From Geoglobus ahangari (GTDB lineage Archaea > Halobacteriota > Archaeoglobi > Archaeoglobales > Archaeoglobaceae): a stretch of DNA of 64,000 bases. Under the pieces are notes generated by a model. The model was given only the letters and a program-made list of their open reading frames with translations. It did not search any database and was not told the origin of the DNA. The translations under genes were made by a program, and so were the position numbers. This document shows, in pieces, positions 36,124 to 45,734 of the stretch. Location of the stretch: the NCBI RefSeq assembly GCF_001006045.1, contig NZ_CP011267.1, forward strand, positions 1,054,001 through 1,118,000, written 5' to 3'. How positions within the stretch are numbered: position 1 is the stretch's first letter; each line of letters starts with the position of its first letter.

Positions 36124-36864
36124 TCAGCGCACCTCCGAGTCTATGCCTATGTAGAAAACCCTCGGCTTTGTTCCCTGCTCCGGCTTCAGCACGGAGACGC
36201 TGTTCTCCTCGAGAACCCTAAGGATCCGCTCATCGTCCTCCCTGCCGAACATCCTCGCTCCCGTTGGGCATGCCATCACACACGCAGGCTTGTACCCCTT
36301 CGTTATCCTGTGGTAGCACCACGTGCACTTGTCTGCCGTGTTCCTCCTGCTCTCCCTCGGCCCGTCCCTCGGGTAGAGGTATCTCGCGCCATACGGACAG
36401 GCCTGAATGCAGTACCTGCACCCTATGCAGTACTTCTCGTCCACCAGCACAACTCCATCCGGGGTTCTGTAAGTTGCGCCAACGGGGCACACCTGAACGC
36501 AGGGAGGGTCTTCGCAGTGGTTGCAGAGCTTCGGAACGAAGTAGCTTTTCGCGACCTCGTCCTCGCTGTAGATGTTCGGAAAGCCGTCGAACCCTCCGTT
36601 GGGGGAGTCAACCTTCAGATCCTTCTCTCCCTTGAGCCATACGTACCTCTCGACCCATGTCCTGAAGTAGTACGGCTTCAGGGGAACCTCGTTCTCTATC
36701 TTGCAGGCCCTCACGCACCTGCCGCAGCCTATGCACTTCCTGACGTCGACCACGAAAATGTAGCCTGTTGCTCTGCCCTCAGCCTCCTCCCCCCTCGCAA
36801 GCCTGAACCCGATGATTCCCGATGCGATGGCTGACGAGGCAATCAGGAACTTTCTCCTATTCAT
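36124..36864 (-). CDS. Four-cluster Fe-S subunit of the octaheme cytochrome module
   Basis: The 246-residue protein starts with a signal-like stretch (NRRKFLIASSAIASGIIGF), a twin-arginine-type export signal that suggests a location outside the membrane. Four cysteine groups follow: CIGCGRCVRAC, CNHCEDPPCVQVCPVG, CIGCRYCIQACPYG and CTWC...ACVMACPTG. It is of the DsrO/HmcB/NrfC type and would carry electrons between NrfD and the cytochromes. It lies 1 bp from each of its neighbours. Confidence 0.92.
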   Translation of the reverse strand: MNRRKFLIASSAIASGIIGFRLARGEEAEGRATGYIFVVDVRKCIGCGRCVRACKIENEVPLKPYYFRTWVERYVWLKGEKDLKVDSPNGGFDGFPNIYSEDEVAKSYFVPKLCNHCEDPPCVQVCPVGATYRTPDGVVLVDEKYCIGCRYCIQACPYGARYLYPRDGPRESRRNTADKCTWCYHRITKGYKPACVMACPTGARMFGREDDERILRVLEENSVSVLKPEQGTKPRVFYIGIDSEVR

Positions 36865-36865
36865 A

Positions 36866-37330
36866 TTACACCACCGGGTTGTGGGGATTGTGACACCTCG
36901 TGCAGTTCCACATCTCCTCTCTACCGTGCTCTACTGAGATCTGCGGGAATGACTCTGGCTTGCTCGGGCTGGTGGCGTGGCAGCTCAGGCAGAAGTCCGT
37001 CATGGTGGGGTACGCGTACGGGCTCAGAAACTCATCCTTGGCCGAGTGGTTTTTCGGATCGGCAACGTGGGCTTTCAGGAGTCCGTGACAGCTTGTGCAC
37101 GCTATCCTCCTGTGCTCCCCCACGCTCCAGTCCACGTACTCATTCACGTGACAGTTGAAGCACTCGTAGTTCTCTCCAACCTTGGTCTTCAGGCTCTCTA
37201 TCTCCCCGATAGACGCGGCCCTGTAGTGGCCGAGCTCGCCGAAGGTATCCGGGACAAAGACGCTTCTGGCTATGAAGAACACTGCAAGCCCCAGTATGTA
37301 CAGAAGCACGACTCTGGTGGTGACTTTCAT
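36866..37330 (-). CDS. Tetraheme c-type cytochrome, membrane-anchored
   Basis: The 154-residue protein has one N-terminal helix (about residues 6-24, an uncleaved anchor or signal) and four haem sites: CFNCH, CTSCH, CLSCH, CTRCH. Extra His residues near each can give the second haem ligand. It is NrfH/HaoC-like in role, handing electrons to or from the octaheme partner, but its sequence is not clearly in the NapC/NirT family. It is encoded between the octaheme cytochrome and the Fe-S protein. Confidence 0.88.
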   Translation of the reverse strand: MKVTTRVVLLYILGLAVFFIARSVFVPDTFGELGHYRAASIGEIESLKTKVGENYECFNCHVNEYVDWSVGEHRRIACTSCHGLLKAHVADPKNHSAKDEFLSPYAYPTMTDFCLSCHATSPSKPESFPQISVEHGREEMWNCTRCHNPHNPVV

Positions 37331-37371
37331 GGCCCTGCCCTCTCTCTAAAAAATTTGGGGGAAGGTGTGGC

Positions 37372-38937
37372 TCAGGCTGAACCCCGCAACCTTCCTGCGA
37401 GGGCCAGTGCTGCGAGCACTGCGAAGGATCCGGCCGTCAGCTCCACGAACCTCACGTTCTTCGGAAGGCTGATTGTCTGGGACGTGGTGGCATCTGCGAC
37501 TCCCTGCGCGACCACAGCATTGTTGGCAGGTGGTGTGAGCGGTGCGGTGCTCGAGTCAGGTGCGGTGGACAGTGCCGGGACCTCTCCCCTGATCCTCTTC
37601 TGCGTCTCGTACCAGTCTATCATCCTTCCGAGCTTGTCCATCACGGTGTCAACGGCTCCCATCCAGTGCGTGTAGTCCGGTCCCATCATCGAGGCGCCCA
37701 TTCTCCACCTTCTTCCCTCGTGGTGCCAGATGTAGTACCACATCATCTCCGGGAACTCGTCTATCGGATTGCTCGGGTCGGCAAGCCCCTCGTCGTATAT
37801 CCTCTGCAGCAGGTCTTTCGCGTACTTTGCAGTCTTGTCGTAGTCGGCGAGCACCTTCTCGTAGCTCTCGAAGTACCCGTCAACCCAGTTGGGGCTGTGA
37901 CACGCCTGACAGATCTTCTTCATCCTCTCCCTGTTCTCGTTGGCGAGCTTCTCGTCTGGGGTGTACCCAACAGCCTTGTTGGGGTTGCTGCTCTGGTAGG
38001 TGTTGAACGGCCCCTGAATCTCCCACTTGAGCATGGCTCCAACGTCGTGCGTGCTCTGGACTATCACCTTGCCAGATGAGTCGGCGATTCCACCCATGTG
38101 GCAGACGCTGCACGTCGGTGAGGAGAAGTCAACACCGACCTTCCACGGCTTTGCCTCCCAGTTCCAGTTCTCCTCGTCGGCCATGTACCTCGCTCCGTGG
38201 TGGCTGCTCTCGTATATCTCGATCTGCGGGTGGTCGTATCCAAGGTGGCACTTTCCGCAGGTCTCAGGCATTCTCGCCTCCTTTATGCTGAACTGGTGCT
38301 GCGTGTGGCAGGAGGCACAGCTTCCGAGGCTACCGTCGGGGTTTATTCTGCCTATGCCGATGTTCGGCCACCCCTGCAGCTTCTCCCCGTCGTAGTAAAC
38401 GTAGCTTCCGTGGCACTCCATGCATCCGAGCACCTGATTCTCGTGGTTTATCTCGTCGAGAAGCCCTGTCTTTGCAAATATTCCGCTTGCCGGGTAGAGG
38501 GGCGTTACCTTGTCCCTTATGTAGTCTCTCGGCGGGTTCTGCCTTGCGGTGTTCGGGTCGAGCGGGTTCAGACCCTGCGATGTCATGGCCTTGTACCACG
38601 GCATGAGGGGTCCGTTGATGGCGGCAAAGGCGTGCTTGCTCTTTGAGAAGGTCTCGTACTCGTACTCGTGGCACTGTGCACACTTCTTCGGAGAAACGAC
38701 CGGGGTTATCCTGTATCCGTGGTGGTCCTCGCCATACTCGTCATCTCCAGCCTTGTGGCAGACGTAGCACGTCACTCCGTAGTCCCCGTGCTTGCTCTTT
38801 TCCCAGTCCTTGACGATGTTCGGTGTTTGCTTGTAGTGGCAGGCAATGCACAGTTCCTCTGCACTCGCTGGAATGGCGAGCAGGGCTGCGATTGCCACTA
38901 TTATTCCCACTAACAGCCCGGGACGTTTCATGTTCAT
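37372..38937 (-). CDS. Octaheme cytochrome c of the hydroxylamine oxidoreductase (HAO) family
   Basis: The 521-residue exported protein (signal peptide ending ASA-EE near residue 26) has eight CxxCH motifs. Near residues 400-425 it has WHHEGRRWRMGASMMGPDYT-HWMG, the HAO-family signature, in which some members carry a Tyr cross-linked to the catalytic haem. A hydrophobic helix near the C-terminus (FVELTAGSFAVLAALALAGR) would anchor it. HAO-like proteins either oxidise hydroxylamine or hydrazine or reduce nitrite. The NrfD/Fe-S/tetraheme partners suggest a quinone-coupled system, with nitrite or hydroxylamine reduction as my preferred guess. It is the first gene of the operon. Confidence 0.88.
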   Translation of the reverse strand: MNMKRPGLLVGIIVAIAALLAIPASAEELCIACHYKQTPNIVKDWEKSKHGDYGVTCYVCHKAGDDEYGEDHHGYRITPVVSPKKCAQCHEYEYETFSKSKHAFAAINGPLMPWYKAMTSQGLNPLDPNTARQNPPRDYIRDKVTPLYPASGIFAKTGLLDEINHENQVLGCMECHGSYVYYDGEKLQGWPNIGIGRINPDGSLGSCASCHTQHQFSIKEARMPETCGKCHLGYDHPQIEIYESSHHGARYMADEENWNWEAKPWKVGVDFSSPTCSVCHMGGIADSSGKVIVQSTHDVGAMLKWEIQGPFNTYQSSNPNKAVGYTPDEKLANENRERMKKICQACHSPNWVDGYFESYEKVLADYDKTAKYAKDLLQRIYDEGLADPSNPIDEFPEMMWYYIWHHEGRRWRMGASMMGPDYTHWMGAVDTVMDKLGRMIDWYETQKRIRGEVPALSTAPDSSTAPLTPPANNAVVAQGVADATTSQTISLPKNVRFVELTAGSFAVLAALALAGRLRGSA

Positions 38938-39312
38938 AATCTCATGTGAAGAGGATTTAAAATTTACGAATATATCCTAAATTATCGCCGTTAAATTACG
39001 TCAATGACGAAAAAATTTTGGTGTCATCATTAAACAACGTTAAATAATTTTGAGCTGGCAACCGACAGGGAGCTGGAAATGATAAACTCTATTCACCCTA
39101 TTTTCTGAGCCATATCTGAGGTCTGCAGGGTCGTTTTGTGCCAGAATATATGCTGACAGAGAAATCATTAACGTTAACAACGTTAAAAAGTTTCCGCCCA
39201 CGTCGGTAATGAATTCTATTTGCTCTGCCATCATCATGATAAATCGTTCGCAATTGCCATGATGATTTAACGTTATCCAGCAAACTATATATCCTCCCTG
39301 CCAACTTAAATC
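38938..39312. promoter_or_regulatory. Divergent control region between the octaheme cytochrome operon and ftr
   Basis: This 375-bp A/T-rich gap holds two promoters: GGATATATTC on the minus strand (38967-38976), about 30 bp before the cytochrome ATG, and AACTATATATCC (39282-39293), 20-30 bp before ftr ATG 39313, which suits a leaderless ftr mRNA. The palindromic word AACGTTA occurs four times: 39036-39042, 39170-39176, 39179-39185 and 39269-39275; at 39168-39177 it is the 10-bp palindrome TTAACGTTAA. A 65-codon minus-strand frame (39040-39237) crosses the middle but has no ribosome site or well-placed TATA box. I see no RNA gene. Confidence 0.45.
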
Positions 39313-40224
39313 ATGGAGCTGGAGCTGAATGGTGTGCCTGTAGAGGATACGTACTGCGAGGCGTTTGATGGAATCTATTCGAGGATTTTGATAACTGCGA
39401 AGCAGAAGTGGCTGCTCAAGAAGGCCGCTTACAACTCCACAGCCCTTCCATCAACCGTTTTCGGCGAGTCCGAGGGTGGAGTTGAGAAGTTTGTCTCACC
39501 TCAGGAGACCCCCGACGGCAGGCTGGGTGCGATCGCCCAGATATGGGTTGCTAAGAGCAAGAACTTCGAGAGCGTTCTGATGAGAGAGATGAGCAAGAGG
39601 ATCAGGCAGGGCATTCTTGTTGTTCCCACGACAAGGGTGTTCAACGCAACCGAGAGCGACAAGTTCTTCGATGCCGAGCTGAATGTGGGAAGGTGCGGTG
39701 ATGGATACGAGTGGGAGGAAGAGATGTGGGGCAGGAAGGTAATCAGAGTGCCCATCATGTTCGGCGAGTTCATAATCGAGAGGTACATCGGTTATGCTGA
39801 GGGTGTCGCTGGAGGCAACGTCTGGTTCTTCTGCGACAGCGAGGAATCAGCCCTTGAGGCTGGAGAAGCTGCCGTAGAGGTGCTCAGGAACATGGACAAC
39901 GTCATAACTTCCTTCGACATATGTTCTGCTGGCTCGAAGCCCGAGACGAAGTATCCTGAAATCGGGCCAACAACCAACCACTACTACTGCCCCACGCTTA
40001 AGGGCAAGATCCCAGATTCAAAGGTTCCTGAGGGTGTAAAGAGCATTCCGGAGATAGTCATCAACGGCACAACCCTTGAGGACGTCAAGAAAGCCATGTA
40101 CGTCTGCATGGAGGTAGTTAGCAGGATAGATGGCGTTCTCAAGATCTCGGCTGGAAACTACGGCGGAAAGCTGGGTCAGCACAAGATCTACCTGAGAGAC
40201 ATCCTGCAGGAATACGGTGAATGA
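39313..40224 (+). CDS. ftr: Formylmethanofuran-tetrahydromethanopterin formyltransferase
   Basis: The 303-residue protein matches Ftr throughout: [20 protein letters not shown] at the start, [56 protein letters not shown] and [19 protein letters not shown]. It moves the formyl group between methanofuran and tetrahydromethanopterin, a step of the C1 (reductive acetyl-CoA related) pathway that Archaeoglobales share with methanogens. The length is normal. It overlaps the DUF2070 gene by 4 bp. Confidence 0.97.
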   Translation: MELELNGVPVEDTYCEAFDGIYSRILITAKQKWLLKKAAYNSTALPSTVFGESEGGVEKFVSPQETPDGRLGAIAQIWVAKSKNFESVLMREMSKRIRQGILVVPTTRVFNATESDKFFDAELNVGRCGDGYEWEEEMWGRKVIRVPIMFGEFIIERYIGYAEGVAGGNVWFFCDSEESALEAGEAAVEVLRNMDNVITSFDICSAGSKPETKYPEIGPTTNHYYCPTLKGKIPDSKVPEGVKSIPEIVINGTTLEDVKKAMYVCMEVVSRIDGVLKISAGNYGGKLGQHKIYLRDILQEYGE

Positions 40225-41843
40225 TCGATCAGAACATCCTCGAAAAGTTTTACTCCAAAATTTTTTCCGTCCCGAAGAAGAGAGTCAGCGTAGCCATAGG
40301 CATAACGAGCATAGTCCTTGCATCCTATTTGAACGGGATTTCCGGAAAGTCCTTTTTTGCGATGAGGTACTTCTTCATAGGCCTCGCCCTGCTCGCTTTA
40401 CTGCTCTTCTTCGGCAGGCTGCTTGGATCCGGGTTCAACAGCAGGAGGATATTCTTCTTCGCGCTGTTCATGCTCGTGCTGATAGAGATAGCTGACGTGA
40501 TAGCAATACACCTGCTGAGCCCCGAGCTGATCGTCGTCTCTCCCTCGGCTATAGCATTCATCCTCTCGGTGGCTTTGTACTTCACGTCCGAGCGGTTCAG
40601 CTACCTCGCGCCACTGCTCATCCTCGCCCTGCTCTATCCTGTGGACTACCTCTTCTCCTTCAGCGCCCCTCACAGGGGGCTGGCGTACGCCCTCTCGTCC
40701 CTTGCCGGAGTTTCTCTCTCATACCTCTTCGTCTCGTTCATGAGCGGGAAGGCTGGGAGAATTGTCGTATCGGACATACTGAGGGACTTTGTCCTGTACT
40801 GGCTGAAGGGAGAGCCCGGGATCTTCGAGAGGAGGATAAAGATGTATTCAGAGGTCAGAGAGGGCAAGGTCTTCGTGATAAGGGTTGGGGACGCGACCCT
40901 CATAGCTCCCGAATTTCACCCCGGCCCCTTCAGGGACATCGGTGGCGCAAAGCTCGTGGAGAGAGCCTTGGGGAGGTTCTCGATGTTCCTGCATGCCGCG
41001 TCAACTCATGCGACGAACCCGTCCACAGGCGAGGACGTTGAAGCCATAATCCGCGTCACTCCAGAGTTTGAAGGCGCCAGAGCGAGGAAGCCGTACTCGG
41101 TGGAGGGGAAGAGGTTCAGGCTGAAGATCTACCCGTTCACAACCTTCACGCTCATAATCATCCACGGAAAGGAGAGCATAGACGACATACCTTCGGAGGT
41201 GAGGGACATAGCGGAGAGGTTCTTCGCCAACCCAATTGTGGTTGACGGGCACAACGCTTACGCTGAGAGGTACGAGCTAACCCCCGAGGACATGACCGAG
41301 ATATACATGCTGATGGAGAAGGCTTCCCAGATCAGTCCAGATGAGTGCGGGAGGTTCGAGGCTTACTTCACCTCCGCCGACTACGAGAGCCAGTCTATCT
41401 GCGGAAAGCTCGCGCTTCTGCTGATGTCGTTTGAAGGGGAGAGGCATGGAATCCTGATGGTGGATGCCAACAACATGGACATCGAGCTCAGGGAGTATTT
41501 GGAGAGGGTGGGTAAGAAGTATGGAGTTGAGTTGGACGTCATCACCACTGACAACCACTCCAAGACGGGAGTGTCACCAAAAATCGGGTACAAGCCGGCT
41601 GGCATGGTTGATGCAGAGGCGATTGAGAGCTTCCTTGAGAGGGCCATGGCAAATGCCAAGCTCTCCGAGGTGGAGGTGGAGTTCGGTGTGGCGAGCGTGA
41701 GGGTCACGGTGATGGGGGAGAGGTTCTTCAAGGATGTTGACGCTGCATTCAAAAATTACGGAGAGAGGGCGATGTACCTCTTCATCCTCTTCTCCGCCCT
41801 TAACTACGCCCTGACCTTCGCCCTCTCATCGGTCATCATCTAA
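40221..41843 (+). CDS. DUF2070 membrane protein
   Basis: The 540-residue archaeal protein has six or seven helices in the first 180 residues, a large soluble part with conserved [32 protein letters not shown] and [17 protein letters not shown], and a last helix at the C-terminus. His and Asp residues in these motifs ([18 protein letters not shown]) suggest a metal-dependent hydrolase-like site facing one side of the membrane; this is inference. It is coupled to ftr by overlap, but I know no functional tie. Confidence 0.87.
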   Translation: MIDQNILEKFYSKIFSVPKKRVSVAIGITSIVLASYLNGISGKSFFAMRYFFIGLALLALLLFFGRLLGSGFNSRRIFFFALFMLVLIEIADVIAIHLLSPELIVVSPSAIAFILSVALYFTSERFSYLAPLLILALLYPVDYLFSFSAPHRGLAYALSSLAGVSLSYLFVSFMSGKAGRIVVSDILRDFVLYWLKGEPGIFERRIKMYSEVREGKVFVIRVGDATLIAPEFHPGPFRDIGGAKLVERALGRFSMFLHAASTHATNPSTGEDVEAIIRVTPEFEGARARKPYSVEGKRFRLKIYPFTTFTLIIIHGKESIDDIPSEVRDIAERFFANPIVVDGHNAYAERYELTPEDMTEIYMLMEKASQISPDECGRFEAYFTSADYESQSICGKLALLLMSFEGERHGILMVDANNMDIELREYLERVGKKYGVELDVITTDNHSKTGVSPKIGYKPAGMVDAEAIESFLERAMANAKLSEVEVEFGVASVRVTVMGERFFKDVDAAFKNYGERAMYLFILFSALNYALTFALSSVII

Positions 41844-41876
41844 AAGCTTAACTACACGTAAGCCATCTGGTGGAGC

Positions 41877-43022
41877 ATGGACGTTGTCGTAACCCTCCTG
41901 ATCTCGGTTCTCATAATCCTCCTGCTCATCCGCTTCGAGATAACCCTCGCGGTCTTTGCCGGGGCTCTGTTCCTCGCGATCACCAGCGCCCCTGAGAGCA
42001 TACTTGCCACCTTCTCAAGCATATCGACGTGGAGGATAGTTGCCATAGTCGTATTCGCGTTCTCCATTGGCTACTCCATGGAAGTCGTCGGAATGCTGAA
42101 GCGCATAACCGAGTCAGTTCACTCCATCTCTGGAAGAATGAGCGTCGCTCTGATACCGATGCTGATAGGCCTGCTCCCCATGCCCGGCGGCGCGCTCGTC
42201 TCGGCTGTCATGATAAAAGATCTGGTGGAGCGCTTCGAGATAAGGCCCGAGAAGGCCGTGTTCATCAACTACTGGTTCAGGCACGTCTGGGTGACTTTCT
42301 GGCCCCTTTACCCCAACATAGTCATCGCGATGGGGATACTCTCGACTGACTACTCGGAGATAGCGAGGTCGACGTATCCAATCCTCGTGGCCTCGCTCGT
42401 CTCGGGTGTGCTTCTGATGGGAGTCAGATCCTCGAGGATTGAGGGCAGGAGGGACTCCAGGGGGCTGGCGTACATGTACCCAGTTCTCCTGATCGTCCTC
42501 TTCACGGCCCTGACAGGCGACCTGCTTGCAGCGCTTATAGCGTCCTTCCTCAGCATAATCCTTTTCAACAGGGCGTTCTCGAAGGTTCCGGAGATATTCA
42601 GGAAGACTGTGGACTTCAAGATCATAGTCCTCGTCATCGGAGTTATGCTTTACAAGAACGCAATAGAGATGAGCAACGCCTCCTCGGCCTTCTACTCTGA
42701 TGTGCTCTCACTCTCAAACCCCTACGTTGCCGCCTTCTCTCTGTCCTTCCTGATAGCGTTCGCAACTGGCATAGAGCTGAGCTACACGTCCGTGGCGTTG
42801 CCCCTCCTCACGTCCTTCACGGGTACGGGGGATGTCATCAACAGCCACCTCTTCATAATCTTCCTCGGTGGCATAACCGGGGTGATGCTGTCTCCAATGC
42901 ACCTCTGCCTCGTCCTCACGGCCCAGTACTTCAAGGCGAGGCTCTACGGGGTTTACAGGTACCTCATACCAGCAGCCTTAATGACAGTGCTAATATCACT
43001 GCCATTCCTGAGAGTGCTGTGA
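41877..43022 (+). CDS. DUF401 membrane protein
   Basis: The 381-residue protein has about ten helices, with LIPMLIGLLPMPGGALVSAVMI (conserved MPGGAL), NYWFRHVWVTFWPLYPN and MLSPMHLCLVLTAQYF. DUF401 resembles the ion-transporter/GntP-like permeases in topology, and members are probably transporters of an unknown substrate. It follows DUF2070 by 33 bp. The 3' end overlaps the convergent cbiB by 59 bp. Confidence 0.87.
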   Translation: MDVVVTLLISVLIILLLIRFEITLAVFAGALFLAITSAPESILATFSSISTWRIVAIVVFAFSIGYSMEVVGMLKRITESVHSISGRMSVALIPMLIGLLPMPGGALVSAVMIKDLVERFEIRPEKAVFINYWFRHVWVTFWPLYPNIVIAMGILSTDYSEIARSTYPILVASLVSGVLLMGVRSSRIEGRRDSRGLAYMYPVLLIVLFTALTGDLLAALIASFLSIILFNRAFSKVPEIFRKTVDFKIIVLVIGVMLYKNAIEMSNASSAFYSDVLSLSNPYVAAFSLSFLIAFATGIELSYTSVALPLLTSFTGTGDVINSHLFIIFLGGITGVMLSPMHLCLVLTAQYFKARLYGVYRYLIPAALMTVLISLPFLRVL

Positions 43023-43809
43023 AGTACCTGACGCACCTCTCTATGTCTTTCACTTCAGGCTCTCTCCCGCACTCTATCCTGTAGCTCCCCGGCTTCTCCA
43101 GCCTGACCCCAAGCAACCCGGCCATCGCGGAGATCGAGTGGCCGTTCAGCTTTGGGCTTCTGAGCCCGCAGGAGAACGCTCTCCTGCTGAGAATCGCGTA
43201 AAGCAGGAGTGAGAGCCTCGAGGGTATGAGGTTCAGCAGGTCGTCGAGTCTGGCAGAAACTCTGCCGAACTCCCTGTACCTCTCATTCCTGTAGCCGAGC
43301 ATGGCGTCGCAGGTGTTTATCGCCCTGTAAACGAGCGCCCCCGGAAGGCCGAAGATGGCGTAGTAGAGGAGGGGTGCCAGAACACCGTCCACGAAGTTCT
43401 CGGACACGCTCTCTATGACGGCAGACACGACCTGCCAGTCCTCGAGACCATTCAGATCCCTGCTGACTATAAGCCTCACCCTCTCTCTAACAACACCCTC
43501 TCCATCCACGCAGGCGAGGGCGTGTTCGACCATGCTCCTTATCGAGATGCTGCAGTAGAGCAGGTACCCCGAGAGCAGCAGGTCAAATGGCCATGGCAGG
43601 GCTGATGGGATGAGCGAAAGTGCTATGGCGAGGGAGGCTGTGAGCAGCGGCGGGAGAATGCCGGCGTAAGCGTTCCTTGGCAGCCTTTTGTCGAGGAAGG
43701 AGATGAGCCTCCCGAACCACACGGTGGGATGGGCTCGCGGTGGAGGCTCTGACCTGATCAGCTCGAAGGCGATTGCGACGGGAAGCTCGAGCACACCCAA
43801 ACTAACCAT
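42964..43809 (-). CDS. cbiB: Adenosylcobinamide-phosphate synthase
   Basis: The 281-residue membrane protein has the CbiB/CobD signature regions: ESVSENFVDGVLAPLLYYAIFG, then ALVYRAINTCDAMLGYRNERYREFG, VSARLDDLLNLIPSRLS and PKLNGHSISAMAGLLGVRLEKPG. It attaches the aminopropanol arm to adenosylcobyric acid in cobalamin assembly. No other cob gene is nearby. A TATA-like AAATATAACG lies about 30 bp upstream on the minus strand and overlaps the promoter of the divergent lipoprotein gene. Confidence 0.93.
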   Translation of the reverse strand: MVSLGVLELPVAIAFELIRSEPPPRAHPTVWFGRLISFLDKRLPRNAYAGILPPLLTASLAIALSLIPSALPWPFDLLLSGYLLYCSISIRSMVEHALACVDGEGVVRERVRLIVSRDLNGLEDWQVVSAVIESVSENFVDGVLAPLLYYAIFGLPGALVYRAINTCDAMLGYRNERYREFGRVSARLDDLLNLIPSRLSLLLYAILSRRAFSCGLRSPKLNGHSISAMAGLLGVRLEKPGSYRIECGREPEVKDIERCVRYFTALSGMAVILALSLRLLV

Positions 43810-43864
43810 GTAAGTTAAAAATGTTGCCGGGAAACGTTATATTTGGCCGTGCAGAATCAGGAGC

Positions 43865-44311
43865 ATGAGGTGGATACTCCTGCTCATCCTGTCTCTGCTG
43901 ACACTCTCGCTGCTCGGGTGCTCGGGCAAGGAGGAGAATCAGGTCAAGTTCGATGTCATCGGAAAGGGCTACTTCTCCAACGTGGCGGAGAAGAGGTACA
44001 TGGTCATAAGGAGCACTGACGAGTTCAGGGACTTCATCAACGAGACCGGCGTGATATTCCAGCCGCCTGACTTCAACACGACGATGGTCATCGCCGTGTT
44101 CATGGGGGAAAGGAAGACTGGCGGATATGAGATCAACATAGGCAAGATTCTCGAGGAGGATGGAAAACTGGTTGTCTTTGTGGATCTATACGAGCCATCC
44201 GACACGTGCCTCGTCACCTCGGTGATAACGAGCCCGTTTCAGGTGGTCAAGCTGAAAAAATTTGACGGAAAGGTTGAGTTCGTCGAGACCGTCAGGGAGA
44301 TAAAGTGCTGA
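43865..44311 (+). CDS. Lipoprotein with PrcB-like domain
   Basis: The 148-residue protein begins with a lipoprotein signal (MRWILLLILSLLTLSLLGC; LLGC lipobox), then a domain with VIAVFMGERKTGGYEINIGK and a terminal SPFQVVKLKKFDGKVEF, as in the PrcB C-terminal domain found in proteins associated with exported proteases. It would sit on the outer face of the membrane. No protease gene is adjacent. The 3' end overlaps the convergent malic enzyme gene by 20 bp. Confidence 0.8.
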   Translation: MRWILLLILSLLTLSLLGCSGKEENQVKFDVIGKGYFSNVAEKRYMVIRSTDEFRDFINETGVIFQPPDFNTTMVIAVFMGERKTGGYEINIGKILEEDGKLVVFVDLYEPSDTCLVTSVITSPFQVVKLKKFDGKVEFVETVREIKC

Positions 44312-45593
44312 GAACCTCCGAGAGGACCCTCACCTTCTCGTGCGTTGAGTCGAGCACCCTGTCTATCTCCTTTTTGAGCTCCTCCCTGCTCATCTCCCTC
44401 CTCGCAACCCCGAGCTCAATGGCCTTCTCAGCAACTCTCACAGCCACCCTCTCGTGCACATCAAATTCATCCATTCTGGGGATTATGTAGTCCTCGCTGA
44501 GTCTGGGCTTCGCGTACTCGTATAACGCCCTCGCAGCCTCGATCGCCATTGAGTCCGTGATCTCCCTCGCCCTCACGGTCAGAACCCCCCGGAATATTCC
44601 GGGGAAGACGAGGCTGTTGTTTATCTGGTTGGGGTAGTCGCTCCTTCCGGTTCCCACGACCCTCGCACCTGCCTCTTTCGCCTCTTCTGGCAGAATCTCC
44701 GGCACCGGATTGGCCTCTGCGAAAATCACCGGGTCGTCGTTCATCTCCCTTATCCACTCCTTTCTTATCACTCCCGGGCCGGGCTTGCTGGCAGCGATGA
44801 CGACGTCAGCACCTCTCATGGCCTCCCTGATTCCTCCCTTGATTTTGCTCCTGTTCGTCCTCTCCGCTATCCACATCTTGTATTTGTTTTTCTCAAGCCC
44901 CTCTCTCCCCTCGTACAGCGTTCCCTTGGAGTCCACTGCGACTATGTTGTCTCCCGGCACTCCTGCTTCGAGCATCAGCCTTATTGCGGCGGTATTTGCG
45001 GCTCCAACGCCTATGACCGCGATCCTAACTTCATCCAGCTTCTTCCCCACAACATCCAGTGCGCCAAAGAGGGCTGCGAGCGTAGCCGTGGCAGTTCCCT
45101 GCTGGTCGTCGTGCCAGACGGGTATGTCGAGCCTCTCCTTCAGCTTCTCGAGTATGTAGAAGCACTTGGGGCTCTCAATGTCCTCGAGGTTTATCCCTCC
45201 GAACGATGGGGAGATCTTCTCCACTATCTCAATGAATCTGTCAGCGTCATGCTCGTTGATGGGCAGGGGTATGGCGTCAACCCCGCCGAACAGCTTGAAA
45301 ATGAGGGCCTTCCCCTCCATGACGGGCAGAGAGGCGAGGCTTCCTATGTCCCCGAGGCCGAGTGTTCGCGATCCGTCGGTGACTATTGCGATGCTGTTGG
45401 ACTTCCACGTGAGCTCGTAGGCTTTGTCAGAGTTCTTTTCTATCTCCTCGCACGCCCTCGCAACTCCGGGGGTGTACAGGTACGTGAAGTCCTCCAGCCC
45501 TCGATAGGGTATCTTGGGCAGAACCTCGACCTTTCCCTCGTACTTCCTGTGTATCTCCAGCGCCTTCTCGTAAACCTCTCTGCTCTCGGTCAT
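44292..45593 (-). CDS. Malic enzyme (oxaloacetate-decarboxylating malate dehydrogenase)
   Basis: The 433-residue protein has the malic enzyme motifs YTPGVARACEEI, TDGSRTLGLGDIGSLASLPV (nucleotide and metal region), INLEDIESPKCF, VWHDDQQGTATATLAALFGA, and a Rossmann fold with GVGAANTAAIRL. It converts malate to pyruvate and CO2 with NAD(P)+; cofactor choice is not certain from sequence. Together with the DASS transporter at 46.4 kb it suggests uptake and use of C4 dicarboxylates. The length is that of short bacterial and archaeal forms without the phosphotransacetylase extension. Confidence 0.94.
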   Translation of the reverse strand: MTESREVYEKALEIHRKYEGKVEVLPKIPYRGLEDFTYLYTPGVARACEEIEKNSDKAYELTWKSNSIAIVTDGSRTLGLGDIGSLASLPVMEGKALIFKLFGGVDAIPLPINEHDADRFIEIVEKISPSFGGINLEDIESPKCFYILEKLKERLDIPVWHDDQQGTATATLAALFGALDVVGKKLDEVRIAVIGVGAANTAAIRLMLEAGVPGDNIVAVDSKGTLYEGREGLEKNKYKMWIAERTNRSKIKGGIREAMRGADVVIAASKPGPGVIRKEWIREMNDDPVIFAEANPVPEILPEEAKEAGARVVGTGRSDYPNQINNSLVFPGIFRGVLTVRAREITDSMAIEAARALYEYAKPRLSEDYIIPRMDEFDVHERVAVRVAEKAIELGVARREMSREELKKEIDRVLDSTHEKVRVLSEVLSTLSP

Positions 45594-45734
45594 GTCCGAA
45601 TTTATTGTTAATAAAGATTATAAATATAGTTAACGGGGTTTGACAAGAACTTCATCCGGTTTATGCTGCCGTGTGAACTTTTGGCTAAATTTATCACCGT
45701 AAATTACTAATACATACAAAATCAGGAAACTGGC

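Noticed and set aside
39040-39237. 65-codon minus-strand ORF with one hydrophobic stretch in the octaheme cytochrome-ftr gap
   Set aside because: It has no ribosome site and the nearest TATA-like sequence is wrongly spaced. Codon use is unlike neighbouring genes. Its Thr-Leu repeats are produced by the AACGTT motifs. Kept only as part of the intergenic description.
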